Of a DNA stretch of 64,000 nt, positions 55,319-64,000 are shown piece after piece. Both the position numbers and the translations under genes were made by a program. Source of the stretch: Kangiella koreensis DSM 16069 (GTDB lineage: Bacteria; Pseudomonadota; Gammaproteobacteria; Enterobacterales; Kangiellaceae); NCBI RefSeq assembly GCF_000024085.1, contig NC_013166.1:1736001-1800000 (forward strand). The letters are read 5' to 3'. Below the pieces are notes generated by a model. That model made no database searches, was not told where the DNA came from, and saw nothing but the letters and a program-made list of their open reading frames with translations. How positions within the stretch are numbered: position 1 is the first letter of the stretch; each line of letters starts with the position of its first letter.

Positions 55319-55881
55319 TGGGATATACCACACTCTTGCTTAATATCAGTTACATGTACCTGACCTGATGCCAGCATGGTCAAATGTCGGCCCTTGCCAC
55401 CTGGATTACATATTGCCATACCATTTTTACCCAGAGGACTTAAGTTGGTTGTCATGCCATTTGGCATAAAAGTAATTGTTAAATTTTCTTCACCTGTCAC
55501 GCTTAGCTTTTGTTTTAATTCTACATGTCGGTGGATTAACTCTTTGCTTTCAGCACTATCTAAACCACGAGACGTCACCGTTAATACTTCCCACCCTTCG
55601 GACCAGTTGTCATTTACCGGCTTGATAGTAACTTTACTATTGGTATCAATTGCTACCTGTCTGGCGAACTGTAACGAATCAATCAACTGAGAAGCAGTTT
55701 GGTCTAATATTTTTGAGGAAAAGAGGGTAAAAAACAGATGACAGCCGCTTAATAAAAAGCCCGTTAAGAAAAGAATACTAAACATAGTTTCCACAAGGCC
55801 AAATCCAGATTGTTTGCCCCGAGAAAATGTATCCGTTGCCTTATTAGGCACATTAATGTTTATACCACTACCCCAGCTCAT
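55315..55881 (-). CDS. fimT: FimT/GspH-type minor pilin (copy 1)
   Basis: Minor pilin of 188 aa, first gene of minor pilin operon 1. A long 26-residue leader ends KQSG, then FGLVETMFSILFLTGFLLSG. The C-terminal GspH-like domain contains WSEGWEVL and CNPGGKGRHLTMLASGQVHV. It differs from classic FimT in having FGLVETM instead of FTLIELM. GAGGGAG stands just before the ATG. Confidence 0.82.
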   Translation of the reverse strand: MSWGSGININVPNKATDTFSRGKQSGFGLVETMFSILFLTGFLLSGCHLFFTLFSSKILDQTASQLIDSLQFARQVAIDTNSKVTIKPVNDNWSEGWEVLTVTSRGLDSAESKELIHRHVELKQKLSVTGEENLTITFMPNGMTTNLSPLGKNGMAICNPGGKGRHLTMLASGQVHVTDIKQECGISQ

Positions 55882-55983
55882 AGCTCCCTCGATTGAAAAG
55901 GTTCCACCAATTGCCGGATATATACTATAGAAACAAGGATCGTGTACTATTTGAGATGTGTATTGAAATTGTAGGCTTTTGTA

Positions 55984-56013
55984 TAAAAAACAACCCGTTC
56001 ACAGAACGGGTTG
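55984..56013 (-). terminator. Rho-independent terminator after pilE
   Basis: On the minus strand CAACCCGTTC - TGT - GAACGGGTTG, followed by a six-T run. It separates the two minor pilin operons. Confidence 0.9.
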
Positions 56014-56050
56014 GATACAATATTGCTTGTGGATATAAAGAGTTTATCGG

Positions 56051-56461
56051 TTAGTCAGGCCAGCCGGAAGCACCTTTGTATTCTTTTTGCCCAGCTTGAT
56101 TAATCGTCAGATCACCATCACCTTCCATTGATCCGGTGTCTGCAGCACGAATGGTATAAGTTGTTGCAGATAAATCTTCAAGCGACAAGGTGTAATATGC
56201 CGCACCACCATCTACGGGTACTTGAGTATTGAAAAAATTACCCAAAACTGCGCCATCATAGGAAAAGTTAGCTGCTTTATATCGTTCCATAGCCTCTGAA
56301 GCAGCAAGCAGTGCTTGCATGGCATCGTTACGCTTACCTTTTTTTATCTGCTCGGTATACGCTGGAACCGCGATGGCTGCCAAAATACCCACGATAGCCA
56401 CAACTATCATCACTTCCATTAAGGTAAAAGCTTTAGTTTTGTTTCTATTCAAGACTAACAT
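56051..56461 (-). CDS. pilE: PilE-like type IV pilin
   Basis: Small pilin of 136 aa with prepilin site TKA/FTLMEVMIVVAIVGILAAIAVPAYTEQIKKGKR (Ala-1, Glu5) and a short globular domain (AYYTLSLEDLSATTYTIRA) without the disulfide loop. It is most like PilE minor pilins. The ATG at 56461 is directly preceded by GGGGG, too close to act; a TTG three codons on has that sequence at proper spacing and may be the true start. Last gene of operon 2. Confidence 0.87.
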   Translation of the reverse strand: MLVLNRNKTKAFTLMEVMIVVAIVGILAAIAVPAYTEQIKKGKRNDAMQALLAASEAMERYKAANFSYDGAVLGNFFNTQVPVDGGAAYYTLSLEDLSATTYTIRAADTGSMEGDGDLTINQAGQKEYKGASGWPD

Positions 56462-56955
56462 CCCCCAACATTAATTTTACTTACTGTAACATTGCCTGCA
56501 CCTGCAATATTAATCGAGCGTCCCGCGCCACGGTCATCACAAAGAGTCAATGTTCCCCAGCCACCTAAGTTACTCATAATACCTCTTGAGGTAAACACGA
56601 TATTAGTGCCTGGCGAAGCATTTTCACTCATGGAACTAGGGTAGGCCTCTATTTCTCTTACAATTTCCTCACCTGCATCGAAGGTTCCACTATCGTTAGC
56701 ATCGACGAAGACCAGCCAACCTTGTGACCAATCACCACCGCTTGCTTCAATTCCAACCTGTTGGCGAGAGCCAATCGCTTCATTTCTGGCCGCAGATACT
56801 GAACTGACAAAATCGTTACTAAAGCCCACAAGGCGATTGTTCATTACAAGATTTCTCATGCCCGGAACAGCAATTGCAGCCATAATTGCTACAATTGCTA
56901 CTGTTGTCATCAGTTCAATGATTGTAAAGGCTTTTACTGCTTGCTTACTCATCAT
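56455..56955 (-). CDS. fimT: FimT/GspH-type minor pilin (copy 2)
   Basis: Minor pilin of 166 aa with leader MMSKQAVKA and FTIIELMTTVAIVAIMAAIAVPGMRNLV (Ala-1, Glu5). The GspH domain has FSNDFVSSVSAARNEAI, WSQGWLVFVDANDSGTFD and a C-terminal LCDDRGAGRSINIAGAGNVTV. Start at 56955 or the next ATG, with GGAAG upstream, overlaps the pilY1 stop. It lies after pilY1 here but is first in operon 1. Confidence 0.88.
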   Translation of the reverse strand: MMSKQAVKAFTIIELMTTVAIVAIMAAIAVPGMRNLVMNNRLVGFSNDFVSSVSAARNEAIGSRQQVGIEASGGDWSQGWLVFVDANDSGTFDAGEEIVREIEAYPSSMSENASPGTNIVFTSRGIMSNLGGWGTLTLCDDRGAGRSINIAGAGNVTVSKINVGGC

Positions 56956-59900
56956 CAGGTTTCTTCCGCCAATTAACACGTATGACACCATCATACCCCT
57001 TGGTCAAGGCTTCAGTAAAGGCGTCGTCTATGACCTCGTTACCAACTAGGCCAATAAATGCAGCTTCATCTCCACCCGAAGTATTTGCACCAGAGGTATA
57101 CAGTAGCTGGAACATTGGCGGGATGCCGTCACTAATTAAATCGATAGTTCGAGTATTATCATCAAAGAATGAGGTGCCATCAATTAGATTTACACCGTAC
57201 AACTTACCACTACCAACTACTGGTGAACAGATTAGTTTACTGGTATCAAGAGTCGGCACGTATGATGTGAAAACAATCTTTCCGAACAGGATTCGCGCCT
57301 CTGAGATTACCTTCTCACCCGTGAAATTAACACCATCGATCTCCAGCCCTGTCATTTTGATGTACCAACCATTACTGCCTGTTGCAGTTGGATCTGAAGG
57401 CTCTTGAGCTTCTACTATATCTGGACTGTTACTTGGATTAACCAGATTAGTAACATCCAGCAAGTCACCGCTTGTCTCCCCTGATTTAAAAGTAATCAAA
57501 TCATAGGTTGGCGTTTCTTGCAGCACGCCAACATCACGCAACATAAAGAAGTGATCCTGTATCGTTGTATTCAGCGGGTGAGCACGGTAGCCAGTCCCGA
57601 CAGCAACGGCTACAAAGGAATTACCGTTGGGACGTGGAATAAAGGCAACGGAAGGCGCGTAATAGAATCTAGCCTTATCTTGCTCACTCAATACCCCATA
57701 ATTAGCATCAAATATCTTACCACCTGCAATCGCGAAGCCATTAGTCTCATCCTCAGAGATGTCTAATCGGAAGATTTGCCCTTCAACATCACTAACATAT
57801 AAATGATCAACCGTTGTATCGTTATTCAACGAAATGGCACGAATATTGGCAGGTACTGCCGACAAATCAGTGTAAAGAGTTGGCAATTTATCTGATAATC
57901 TCCAGATGACAGATTTGCTGTTTATATCATAGATGTAAACATCATTACCTTTTGTAACCTCACCGTTGAAAGCATCGCCATCTTGATCTTGGTCGAAAAC
58001 ATCATCAACCGCAGGATCATAACCCCCACCAAAGATTACAACGGTTCTAACTCCGCTATCTTGACTCGAGTCCTCAATATTAGTCACTAAGGGAGTCGAC
58101 CAGGTCTGACCTAGTGTTTCAAAGCCAGTTGAGCCGCCTTCAATTTTAAACAAATACTTAGGCTCATTAGGTGTGCTGATATCTAGTACATAGTAATTAC
58201 CACCACCACGACGCATACCAATGAATAATAGTGCTTTTTCTGCCGTCTCTACAGCTTCTGTTGCAGGATTATCACCCAAGTCTACTCGAGTGTTTCCATT
58301 ACTATCTGCATGGGCAATAAAGATTTCACCATCCAAGCCATAGTTATGCTTTGTAGGGTCACCATCGATAGGAATATCTACCAGAAATTCCTTCATTTTA
58401 CCCAGCAACTCGTACGGAATATAGCTCCAGAGTTCACCACCGCTATTGATATTTATGGCGTGTAAGTATCCCAAATTAGTACCCATAAATACGATAGACT
58501 TATCCTCTGTCGTGTCATCGTAATCATTATACTGAACAACTTTAGGCACACTATGCAGAGGGTCACCGATTAATCTTTCTGACCGAGCAACATCCTCAAT
58601 GACATATTGTGTTTCTGCTACTAATACACCATCTGCATCATATATAGGAGTATCTAGTTGGATTGCCACATCTTTACGACTGTACCCTAAAGTTCTATCT
58701 TTAATATCTTGATAAGCCTCATCAGTTTCGGCGTCCATCAAGAAGTCACTCTTGGTTGTATCATCTTTTACTGACACAAGCCCACTATCAATGTCGGTGA
58801 ACAGGTTACGAGTCCAATCTTGATAGGTTTGGTATTGGGGGAAATAAGGGTCCTGATTACTAACCAGAAACTGGTCCAGCTCAGCTGCCGCACCACCAAG
58901 CTCCACCTGGTTACCATCAGCAGCCTCAGACCACATACTCCAGGATGTTGTGATTTGATTGGTATCTGGATCTCTTACTTCATTGAATAACCCAGTGTCA
59001 GGATTAACAGCTAGATCGCCTGGATCATCCACCAAGTTACCACCGCTAATTTTGTATTTCTTAAGGTTGCCAGGCCAGCGAGCAATGTTATCAGCCTGAA
59101 ACTGCGCGAAATATAAGTGGTTATCATGATTCAAACGGTTCTGTTGACTCACTGTCACACCCGCCTGAACGAAACTAGTACCTTGTGCTGCAACTTGCTC
59201 AATAATATCGCGCAAAATTTGGCACAAACCACCCTCTGCTTCACAAGCCACATTTTCGTTGTAATCAATCGCTTCTTGAGTACCACCTTCCCTTGCCCAA
59301 TTATCTAAGTTAGCAGCATTTCTACCTGTTGCACCAGGGTCAATAGAGTAAGTTTGAACATTGAGTACTTCACGCATATAACGAACGAGATCGGAGTCAT
59401 CGCACTCACCACCACAATAAGATTCAGGAACAATACTTGCGACATCTCCAGGCCATTCATTACCATTAATTTGACCTCGAGAAAGAACAACCATTGCATT
59501 AGTACACCCAGGGTCGTTACTGCCAGCATATCTACCATCGAAAAGAGCTCTAGAATGCGTCAACTTGGTATCGTACTTAGGGTTGCTTCCAGTAAAGTAT
59601 CGTGCAATTTCCGACATGCCTTGCACTGTTGGTGTATTACCCGAAATAGTATCTGAGAGAGTTAATGAATCGACTACCTCTTGGAAGGTTGGGCTGGTTG
59701 AGGCATTAAAAGCAATAGTAGGATAAACCACGGAAGCTTGAGGCCCTGCGTTACCCTGCCCTTTACCGATTAATGTTAAGCCTAGGTCTACTTTTTCATT
59801 GACTGAAGGATCATTGGCTAATGTATTTAAAGCCGACTTCAATTGTTCAAGTAAGCCGCCACCATTCATTGCGGAAGAGTAATCCAGACCAATCATAATT

Positions 59901-60043
59901 TTTGGCTTTGGCAACGCCAATGAAGCCCCGTCTAGGAAGTAAACTTCCGTATCATCAGCTTGTGCCGATGTAAAAGCAAAAGGTGAAGCTACATAAAGTC
60001 CGAGTAGCGCACCTTTAAGCAATTGCGATATAAACTTTTTCAT
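56945..60043 (-). CDS. pilY1: PilY1-like type IV pilus tip protein, degenerate MIDAS (copy 2)
   Basis: Secreted protein of 1032 aa; signal peptide to about residue 29. The von Willebrand-like N-terminal region has DYSSA (54-58) where MIDAS needs DxSxS, and the TDG position reads LSRGQ, so metal binding there is probably lost. The C-terminal propeller is well kept: GDPLHSVPKVVQY, FMGTNLGYLHAINI, FIGMRRGGGNYYVLDIS, FGGGYD and VGTGYRAHPL. Calcium-like loops DSNGNTRVDLGD and DQDQDGDAFNGE remain. AAGGTG precedes the ATG. Member of operon 2. Confidence 0.92.
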   Translation of the reverse strand: MKKFISQLLKGALLGLYVASPFAFTSAQADDTEVYFLDGASLALPKPKIMIGLDYSSAMNGGGLLEQLKSALNTLANDPSVNEKVDLGLTLIGKGQGNAGPQASVVYPTIAFNASTSPTFQEVVDSLTLSDTISGNTPTVQGMSEIARYFTGSNPKYDTKLTHSRALFDGRYAGSNDPGCTNAMVVLSRGQINGNEWPGDVASIVPESYCGGECDDSDLVRYMREVLNVQTYSIDPGATGRNAANLDNWAREGGTQEAIDYNENVACEAEGGLCQILRDIIEQVAAQGTSFVQAGVTVSQQNRLNHDNHLYFAQFQADNIARWPGNLKKYKISGGNLVDDPGDLAVNPDTGLFNEVRDPDTNQITTSWSMWSEAADGNQVELGGAAAELDQFLVSNQDPYFPQYQTYQDWTRNLFTDIDSGLVSVKDDTTKSDFLMDAETDEAYQDIKDRTLGYSRKDVAIQLDTPIYDADGVLVAETQYVIEDVARSERLIGDPLHSVPKVVQYNDYDDTTEDKSIVFMGTNLGYLHAININSGGELWSYIPYELLGKMKEFLVDIPIDGDPTKHNYGLDGEIFIAHADSNGNTRVDLGDNPATEAVETAEKALLFIGMRRGGGNYYVLDISTPNEPKYLFKIEGGSTGFETLGQTWSTPLVTNIEDSSQDSGVRTVVIFGGGYDPAVDDVFDQDQDGDAFNGEVTKGNDVYIYDINSKSVIWRLSDKLPTLYTDLSAVPANIRAISLNNDTTVDHLYVSDVEGQIFRLDISEDETNGFAIAGGKIFDANYGVLSEQDKARFYYAPSVAFIPRPNGNSFVAVAVGTGYRAHPLNTTIQDHFFMLRDVGVLQETPTYDLITFKSGETSGDLLDVTNLVNPSNSPDIVEAQEPSDPTATGSNGWYIKMTGLEIDGVNFTGEKVISEARILFGKIVFTSYVPTLDTSKLICSPVVGSGKLYGVNLIDGTSFFDDNTRTIDLISDGIPPMFQLLYTSGANTSGGDEAAFIGLVGNEVIDDAFTEALTKGYDGVIRVNWRKKPDDE

Positions 60044-60052
60044 AGCAACACC

Positions 60053-60598
60053 TTATAGAGTTAATTCTAAATCTTTGCCTGCAGTAAAGCAGCCACCCAC
60101 TTTTGTGACCCAGCTTTGCACAGCAACATTCGTTTTTTCAGCAACGGTCGCATCACCTGTTATTTTCCAGGCATTACAACCGATACTAGGCGACACACCC
60201 AACTCAAAATTGGGGCAAGTACCACAGCCTAAATACTCGACTCGCGAATAGGCAATAACATTTGCATAACCTTCAAACGCCTCTGCACAACTTGCTCCAT
60301 CATCAACTGGAGTCAGGATGCCACTGTCTCCTAAACAATACTCTTGCCCGACATTTGTCTCTGAAGTATTGGTACCATACAAAGCATTACCAGCAATCTC
60401 ATCCCAATAGATGGTTGCACTTACAGCACTTTCTGCCACATGGAATGCTTCGTTTTCAAGGTATACGTTTGTGGATGATTTCTGTTGAATCACCGAGTCT
60501 GACATACTGGCAACGCCTAACACGGTCAGTATTAATAAGAAGATGAGCACCATTGCTAGTGTGACACCTTGGTTTTTTGGTAACTGTTTTCTCATCAT
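60053..60598 (-). CDS. pilX: Minor pilin assembly protein PilX (copy 2)
   Basis: Protein of 181 aa with MMRKQLPKNQG/VTLAMVLIFLLILTVLGVASM, a PilX N-terminus without Glu5 and with Val instead of Phe after the cleavage site. ENEAFHVAESAVSA resembles the PilX/GspK region. Six or so Cys are in the C-terminal part. The start is one of two adjacent ATGs; a GTG at 60610 would add four residues. Confidence 0.85.
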   Translation of the reverse strand: MMRKQLPKNQGVTLAMVLIFLLILTVLGVASMSDSVIQQKSSTNVYLENEAFHVAESAVSATIYWDEIAGNALYGTNTSETNVGQEYCLGDSGILTPVDDGASCAEAFEGYANVIAYSRVEYLGCGTCPNFELGVSPSIGCNAWKITGDATVAEKTNVAVQSWVTKVGGCFTAGKDLELTL

Positions 60599-60614
60599 AG
60601 CTCTACTCACTATT

Positions 60615-61367
60615 TTAAGTCGTAATTATGAATTCTGGTTTGTTCGGGACCGATATGGTCGTCGAAAATATTTTACGAGCTTTTTTGTCGCTAACATCAT
60701 AAGTGTCGTCATGCCCCATAACGCTAAAGCTCTGAGCGCTTGTATCGGGACGAATATCATTGCTGGATGATAAAATCAGCATCACTTTTACAGCAGCTAT
60801 AGATTCACGTTCGTTAGAAGCGATCTGGTCTGCTCTTATAAACTTATTAGGAACTGTGTCACCATCAGTATCGACACCGTATAAGAAGTGTAATGCATCA
60901 ACGTTACTGATTAGCGGCTGTGGCGTACCTGCAACACCTTCACACATCAATTGTCCATCTTCGACATAGTAACGATTCTCTACAATTCCTCCGCTAGCAT
61001 TACCCAAGCAGTCTGCTGGAGCCTCATAGCGAATTTTTATCGAATCACTAGCCGCGGCACTACCTCCGTCGGCTGTCCCGCTAGCAAAATCAAAAGCAGG
61101 TGAAGTATAAAAACCGTAACCTTTTTCTTCGACATTAGCCCAACCGGCATATTGAATATCATTGGTTAAATAGTACATAGCAAAGCGCCCACTTTCCTGC
61201 ATCTGCGCAATGCTTGATTGAGTTTCGTTTGAGCGCTTCATACCAATGAATAAATAAGTTAAACCGCCAAGAAGAATTAAGCCAAGTAAAATAGCAACCA
61301 TATACTCAATTAAGGTAAATGCCTGCTGCTTACTTTTAAGAGAGTTCATCATTTTAGAATTTGTCAT
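60615..61367 (-). CDS. pilW: Minor pilin PilW (copy 2)
   Basis: Protein of 250 aa with prepilin site KQQA/FTLIEYMVAILLGLILLGGLTYLF (Ala-1, Glu5) and ESGRFAMYYLTNDIQYAGW, the PilW signature. GAGGAA 9 nt before the ATG at 61367 favours this start over the ATG at 61382, which overlaps the pilV stop. Confidence 0.9.
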   Translation of the reverse strand: MTNSKMMNSLKSKQQAFTLIEYMVAILLGLILLGGLTYLFIGMKRSNETQSSIAQMQESGRFAMYYLTNDIQYAGWANVEEKGYGFYTSPAFDFASGTADGGSAAASDSIKIRYEAPADCLGNASGGIVENRYYVEDGQLMCEGVAGTPQPLISNVDALHFLYGVDTDGDTVPNKFIRADQIASNERESIAAVKVMLILSSSNDIRPDTSAQSFSVMGHDDTYDVSDKKARKIFSTTISVPNKPEFIITT

Positions 61368-61378
61368 TTGGTGTTTCC

Positions 61379-62038
61379 TCATGGCATTAAATCAATAACG
61401 GTACAGTCAAAGTCATCACCAGGCGCCAATGCGTCACAACGAGCATTCCTGATGATACCCTGAGTTTGCCCTACATCTTCTCTAAGGGCTCCTGCTTGCC
61501 AGTAGGTATAAATACTAAATGTTGAACCAGGCGAACAAATGTCTCCATCAAGAGTATCTCTATCTTTACAAGAAACAAGCACTTGACCACCAATCATTGG
61601 ATTGTTAGCGACAGTATTAGCTGCAGACCCATCAAAGCCACTGAGAGTTGCGCACACTTTCCACACATCAAACTCCGCTTGCTGAGTGGCAGTACAATTT
61701 GAACCAGCACCTCCACAAGCCTGAGGTGGCTCTGTAGTACAGTCGTTATACGCATCATTGTTAAGGTAAGGGTTAAGTGTACCGTCAACCTCATTAATGA
61801 ACTTTCGATTACCACGCATAGATGCGGCCAAATCTTGACCTACTAATGTCGCCTGGGTGCGAGCCATTCCTTCCTGATTGGAGTTGACTGACGCAAGTTG
61901 TAAAGAAAGGAAGCCTAACAAACCAATTGCGATAATAATCATTGCAATTAAGACTTCCATTAAACTGAAACCCTGCTGTTTAGAGAAAGCAGGCTTCACT
62001 TTGGGGTATCCGGATGTTTTGAGTTTTTTCTTTAACAT
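61379..62038 (-). CDS. pilV: Minor pilin PilV (copy 2)
   Basis: Protein of 219 aa with a long basic leader ending SKQQG, then FSLMEVLIAMIIIAIGLLGFLSLQLASV (Gly-1, Glu5). Cys-rich C-terminal half (PPQACGGAGSNC, CKDRDTLDGDIC). The frame opens at a GTG at 62065; the ATG at 62038 is preferred though its ribosome-binding site is weak. First gene of operon 2. Confidence 0.87.
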   Translation of the reverse strand: MLKKKLKTSGYPKVKPAFSKQQGFSLMEVLIAMIIIAIGLLGFLSLQLASVNSNQEGMARTQATLVGQDLAASMRGNRKFINEVDGTLNPYLNNDAYNDCTTEPPQACGGAGSNCTATQQAEFDVWKVCATLSGFDGSAANTVANNPMIGGQVLVSCKDRDTLDGDICSPGSTFSIYTYWQAGALREDVGQTQGIIRNARCDALAPGDDFDCTVIDLMP

Positions 62039-62126
62039 TAATCTGGTCCAAAATAATTTTTTCACCAGTATGTTATACGAAAATGAAGGAGCAAGAGCAC
62101 GAACTAATAGACAAACGGTAAGATCT

Positions 62127-62153
62127 AGCCGATAAACGGTAAACTTATCGGCT
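62127..62153 (-). terminator. Hairpin downstream of ispH
   Basis: Stem AGCCGATA / TATCGGCT with an 11-nt loop and no T-run, in the 157-bp gap between ispH and pilV. It may be a weak terminator; the direct repeat AACGGTAA flanks and fills its loop. Confidence 0.4.
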
Positions 62154-62195
62154 CAAAGAAAGGAAAATTATAATAATCAGGAGCTTAAGTACAGG

Positions 62196-63131
62196 TTACT
62201 CTGTTCTTAATTCTGCTGGAAGTACGAATACAATGCTCTCTTCCACGCCTTCAGATTCGAAAGCCGTTGACCCGCCCTGTGACTCAAGATATTTAATCAC
62301 ATCTTGAACCAGTATTTCTGGCGCTGAAGCCCCGGCTGTAACGCCAACCTTGTTAACGCCATTAAGCCAGGATGAATCAATTTCAGTCGCATTATTAATC
62401 AAATAAGAACGGCAACCTTGATTCTCCGCGAGCTCTTGCAAACGGCTTGAATTCGAGCTGTTCTGCGCACCAACCACCAAAATGAGATCACACTCTGCAG
62501 CTAGCTGTTTAACTGCGTCTTGTCGGTTTTGTGTCGCATAGCAAATATCGTCTTTTTTAGGCCCTTGAATATTCGGGAATTTAGCCTGTAGAGCCTTCAC
62601 CAAGCGCTGGGTATCGTCAACAGATAACGTCGTCTGAGTCACGTAAAACAAGGAATTAGCATCGTTCACCTCCAGTTGAGCCACATCTTGCTCATCTTCA
62701 ACCAGGTAGATACCAGCACCTGTGTTGTCATATTGCCCCATAGTACCTTCGACTTCTGGGTGACCTTTATGACCAATTAAGACACACTCTTCGTTACGGC
62801 GGCTGTGGCGCGAAACTTCCATATGAACTTTTGTCACTAAGGGACAAGTGGCATCAAATACTTTTAAATTACGCTCTTTAGCTTCATGTCGAACCTGCTG
62901 AGAAACACCGTGTGCGCTGAAAATCAAAGTGGCATTTTCAGGCACATCATTCAGATCTTCGATAAAAACCGCACCTTTTTCACGCAGTCCATCCACAACG
63001 AATTTATTATGGACAACTTCATGCTTGACATAAATCGGAGCCCCAAAAATCTCAATCGCACGATTAACGATTTCGATGGCTCGGTCTACACCGGCACAAA
63101 AACCACGAGGATTAGCTAAAACAATGTCCAT
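62196..63131 (-). CDS. ispH: 4-hydroxy-3-methylbut-2-enyl diphosphate reductase
   Basis: Last MEP-pathway enzyme (311 aa), an iron-sulfur protein making IPP and DMAPP. The three cluster Cys are in [14 protein letters not shown] (C12), VFDATCPLV and [21 protein letters not shown] and SAHGVSQ hold the substrate histidines. AGGAA lies before the ATG, 3 nt after the fkpB stop. Confidence 0.96.
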   Translation of the reverse strand: MDIVLANPRGFCAGVDRAIEIVNRAIEIFGAPIYVKHEVVHNKFVVDGLREKGAVFIEDLNDVPENATLIFSAHGVSQQVRHEAKERNLKVFDATCPLVTKVHMEVSRHSRRNEECVLIGHKGHPEVEGTMGQYDNTGAGIYLVEDEQDVAQLEVNDANSLFYVTQTTLSVDDTQRLVKALQAKFPNIQGPKKDDICYATQNRQDAVKQLAAECDLILVVGAQNSSNSSRLQELAENQGCRSYLINNATEIDSSWLNGVNKVGVTAGASAPEILVQDVIKYLESQGGSTAFESEGVEESIVFVLPAELRTE

Positions 63132-63134
63132 CTT

Positions 63135-63572
63135 TTATTCCTGGTGTCGAATATCGACAACTTCAATTTCTACAATTATGTCCTGGTCAGCTAATGGATG
63201 ATTAAAATCCACCTTAACTGAATGGCCTTTTACTTCACGAACCATACCAGGTATTGCTCCACCACCCATTTGTTCAAAGGCAATAATAGAGCCTTCTTCC
63301 AACTTCAAATCTACCGGAAATTGGTTAATATCCATAAAGTGAACATTGTCAGGGCTGGAAGGACCAAAAAAATCCGAGCCATGAATGTCCAGCTTGCGGG
63401 TTTCGCCTTTTTCCGAGCCGAGCAATTTAGACTCAACTTTATCAGTTAAACTACCGTCACCAAAAATAAACCACACTGGTTTACCATCTACACGCGTACT
63501 GTCCGCTGCTGAGCCATCCTTAAGCAAAATATTAAAATGCACTAAAGCCTTTGAGTTTGCTTCAATTTTCAT
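63135..63572 (-). CDS. fkpB: FKBP-type peptidyl-prolyl isomerase (SlpA-like)
   Basis: Short FKBP of 145 aa of the SlpA/FkpB type, with the insert-in-flap layout: VHFNILLKDGSAADST, FIFGDGSLTDKVESKLLGSEKGE, FGPSSPDNV and VDFNHPLADQDIIVEIEVVDI. The start overlaps the lspA stop (TAATG). The lspA-fkpB-ispH order is widely kept in gammaproteobacteria. Confidence 0.93.
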   Translation of the reverse strand: MKIEANSKALVHFNILLKDGSAADSTRVDGKPVWFIFGDGSLTDKVESKLLGSEKGETRKLDIHGSDFFGPSSPDNVHFMDINQFPVDLKLEEGSIIAFEQMGGGAIPGMVREVKGHSVKVDFNHPLADQDIIVEIEVVDIRHQE

Positions 63573-64000
63573 TAATTCTTCTCGTCTATTTTAGCTTTGG
63601 ATTTTTCTTCTGGATTAACGAATGAGTCAATCAATAAAAGCCCAACGCCTATCAGGATTACGCTATCAGCAATGTTAAACGTTGGCCAATGGTAACCGTC
63701 TATGGATACATACCAGTCAATAAAATCGACCACATAACCATAAGCCATGCGGTCAATTAAATTACCAAAAGCACCACTCAGAATCAGTGCCATGCCGACA
63801 TTTGGCAGTTTCTTGCTGGATTCAGTACACCACATCCAGAACAACAACAGTAAGCTGATTCCAATCGCTACCGCAGTAAAAAACCAACGTTGCCAGCCCC
63901 CAGCATCGCCGAGAAAGCTGAATGCCGCACCGTAGTTATAGGCAAGGTTTAAATTAAAATGCGGCATCAGCTCAATGATCGGTCCGCCATGAACCGGAGC
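63572..64000 (-). CDS. lspA: Signal peptidase II (lipoprotein), N-terminally cut by window edge
   Basis: The frame stays open to base 64000, so the first 20-30 residues are outside. Visible are [19 protein letters not shown], two TM segments, and the two catalytic Asp in [18 protein letters not shown] and [11 protein letters not shown]. It cleaves the signal peptide of prolipoproteins; several such proteins are encoded in this window. Confidence 0.95.
   Translation of the reverse strand, partial: APVHGGPIIELMPHFNLNLAYNYGAAFSFLGDAGGWQRWFFTAVAIGISLLLLFWMWCTESSKKLPNVGMALILSGAFGNLIDRMAYGYVVDFIDWYVSIDGYHWPTFNIADSVILIGVGLLLIDSFVNPEEKSKAKIDEKN

Overview
The window is a dense stretch of a gammaproteobacterial chromosome of moderate, AT-leaning composition. 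Protein families and gene order (perM-bepA-yfgD-wrbA, dapA-bamC-MBL hydrolase, lspA-fkpB-ispH followed by type IV minor pilins, a fused trpCF and an AK-HSD methionine operon) fit a free-living, probably marine gammaproteobacterium. The overall flavour resembles Kangiella or relatives, but the genus is an inference and was not tested. No rRNA, tRNA, insertion sequence, prophage or CRISPR array was recognised.

Layout. 1-4955 (+): the end of a CusC-like channel, then cusB and cusA, a Cu(I)/Ag(I) tripartite efflux system with a CusF-like domain and a His/Met tail fused to CusB. 4999-10586 (-): a methionine operon metX-metB-metL-metF, divergent from metJ (+), with two pairs of MetJ boxes in the shared promoter region. 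11106-13345: divergent cysK and cysB. 13402-15406 (-): nadA and a lipoprotein with a methyltransferase fold. 15549-17702 (+): a prolyl-oligopeptidase-like lipoprotein lacking its catalytic triad. 17743-20200 (-): an M14 carboxypeptidase and a saccharopine dehydrogenase. 20307-23893: a chalcone-isomerase-like/TonB fusion divergent from a two-component system. 23943-26686 (-): dapA, bamC and an MBL hydrolase. 26862-30835 (+): bcp, a PIN-PhoH protein and a beta-lactamase-fold lipoprotein. 30929-38595: perM, bepA, a TlpA-like lipoprotein, a possible PilZ-like protein, a YihY protein, a YfgD-type ArsC protein, wrbA and a DUF2069 protein.

38634-49617 (-): the most striking region. It is a ten-gene aromatic/tryptophan supraoperon, aroF(type I-beta)-trpE-trpG-trpD-trpCF-trpB-trpA-yfcL-aroA-aroC. 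Its leader carries two complete trp attenuators in series. Each has a short leader peptide with three consecutive Trp codons, an antiterminator segment and a GC-rich terminator. The upstream promoter is placed so that the first leader peptide would be translated from a leaderless mRNA. One Trp-sensing cascade would therefore control entry into the shikimate pathway, chorismate synthesis and the Trp branch.

49618-62038 (-): an orphan ParA-type ATPase followed by two tandem type IV minor pilin operons. These are fimT-pilV-pilW-pilX-pilY1 (50418-55881) and pilV-pilW-pilX-pilY1-fimT-pilE (56051-62038). Of the two PilY1 adhesins, one keeps the von Willebrand MIDAS motif and the other has lost it. 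62196-64000 (-): ispH, fkpB and lspA, the last cut by the window edge.

Start codons were chosen by Shine-Dalgarno sequence, neighbour overlap and family alignment from memory. No database search or RNA folding was run.
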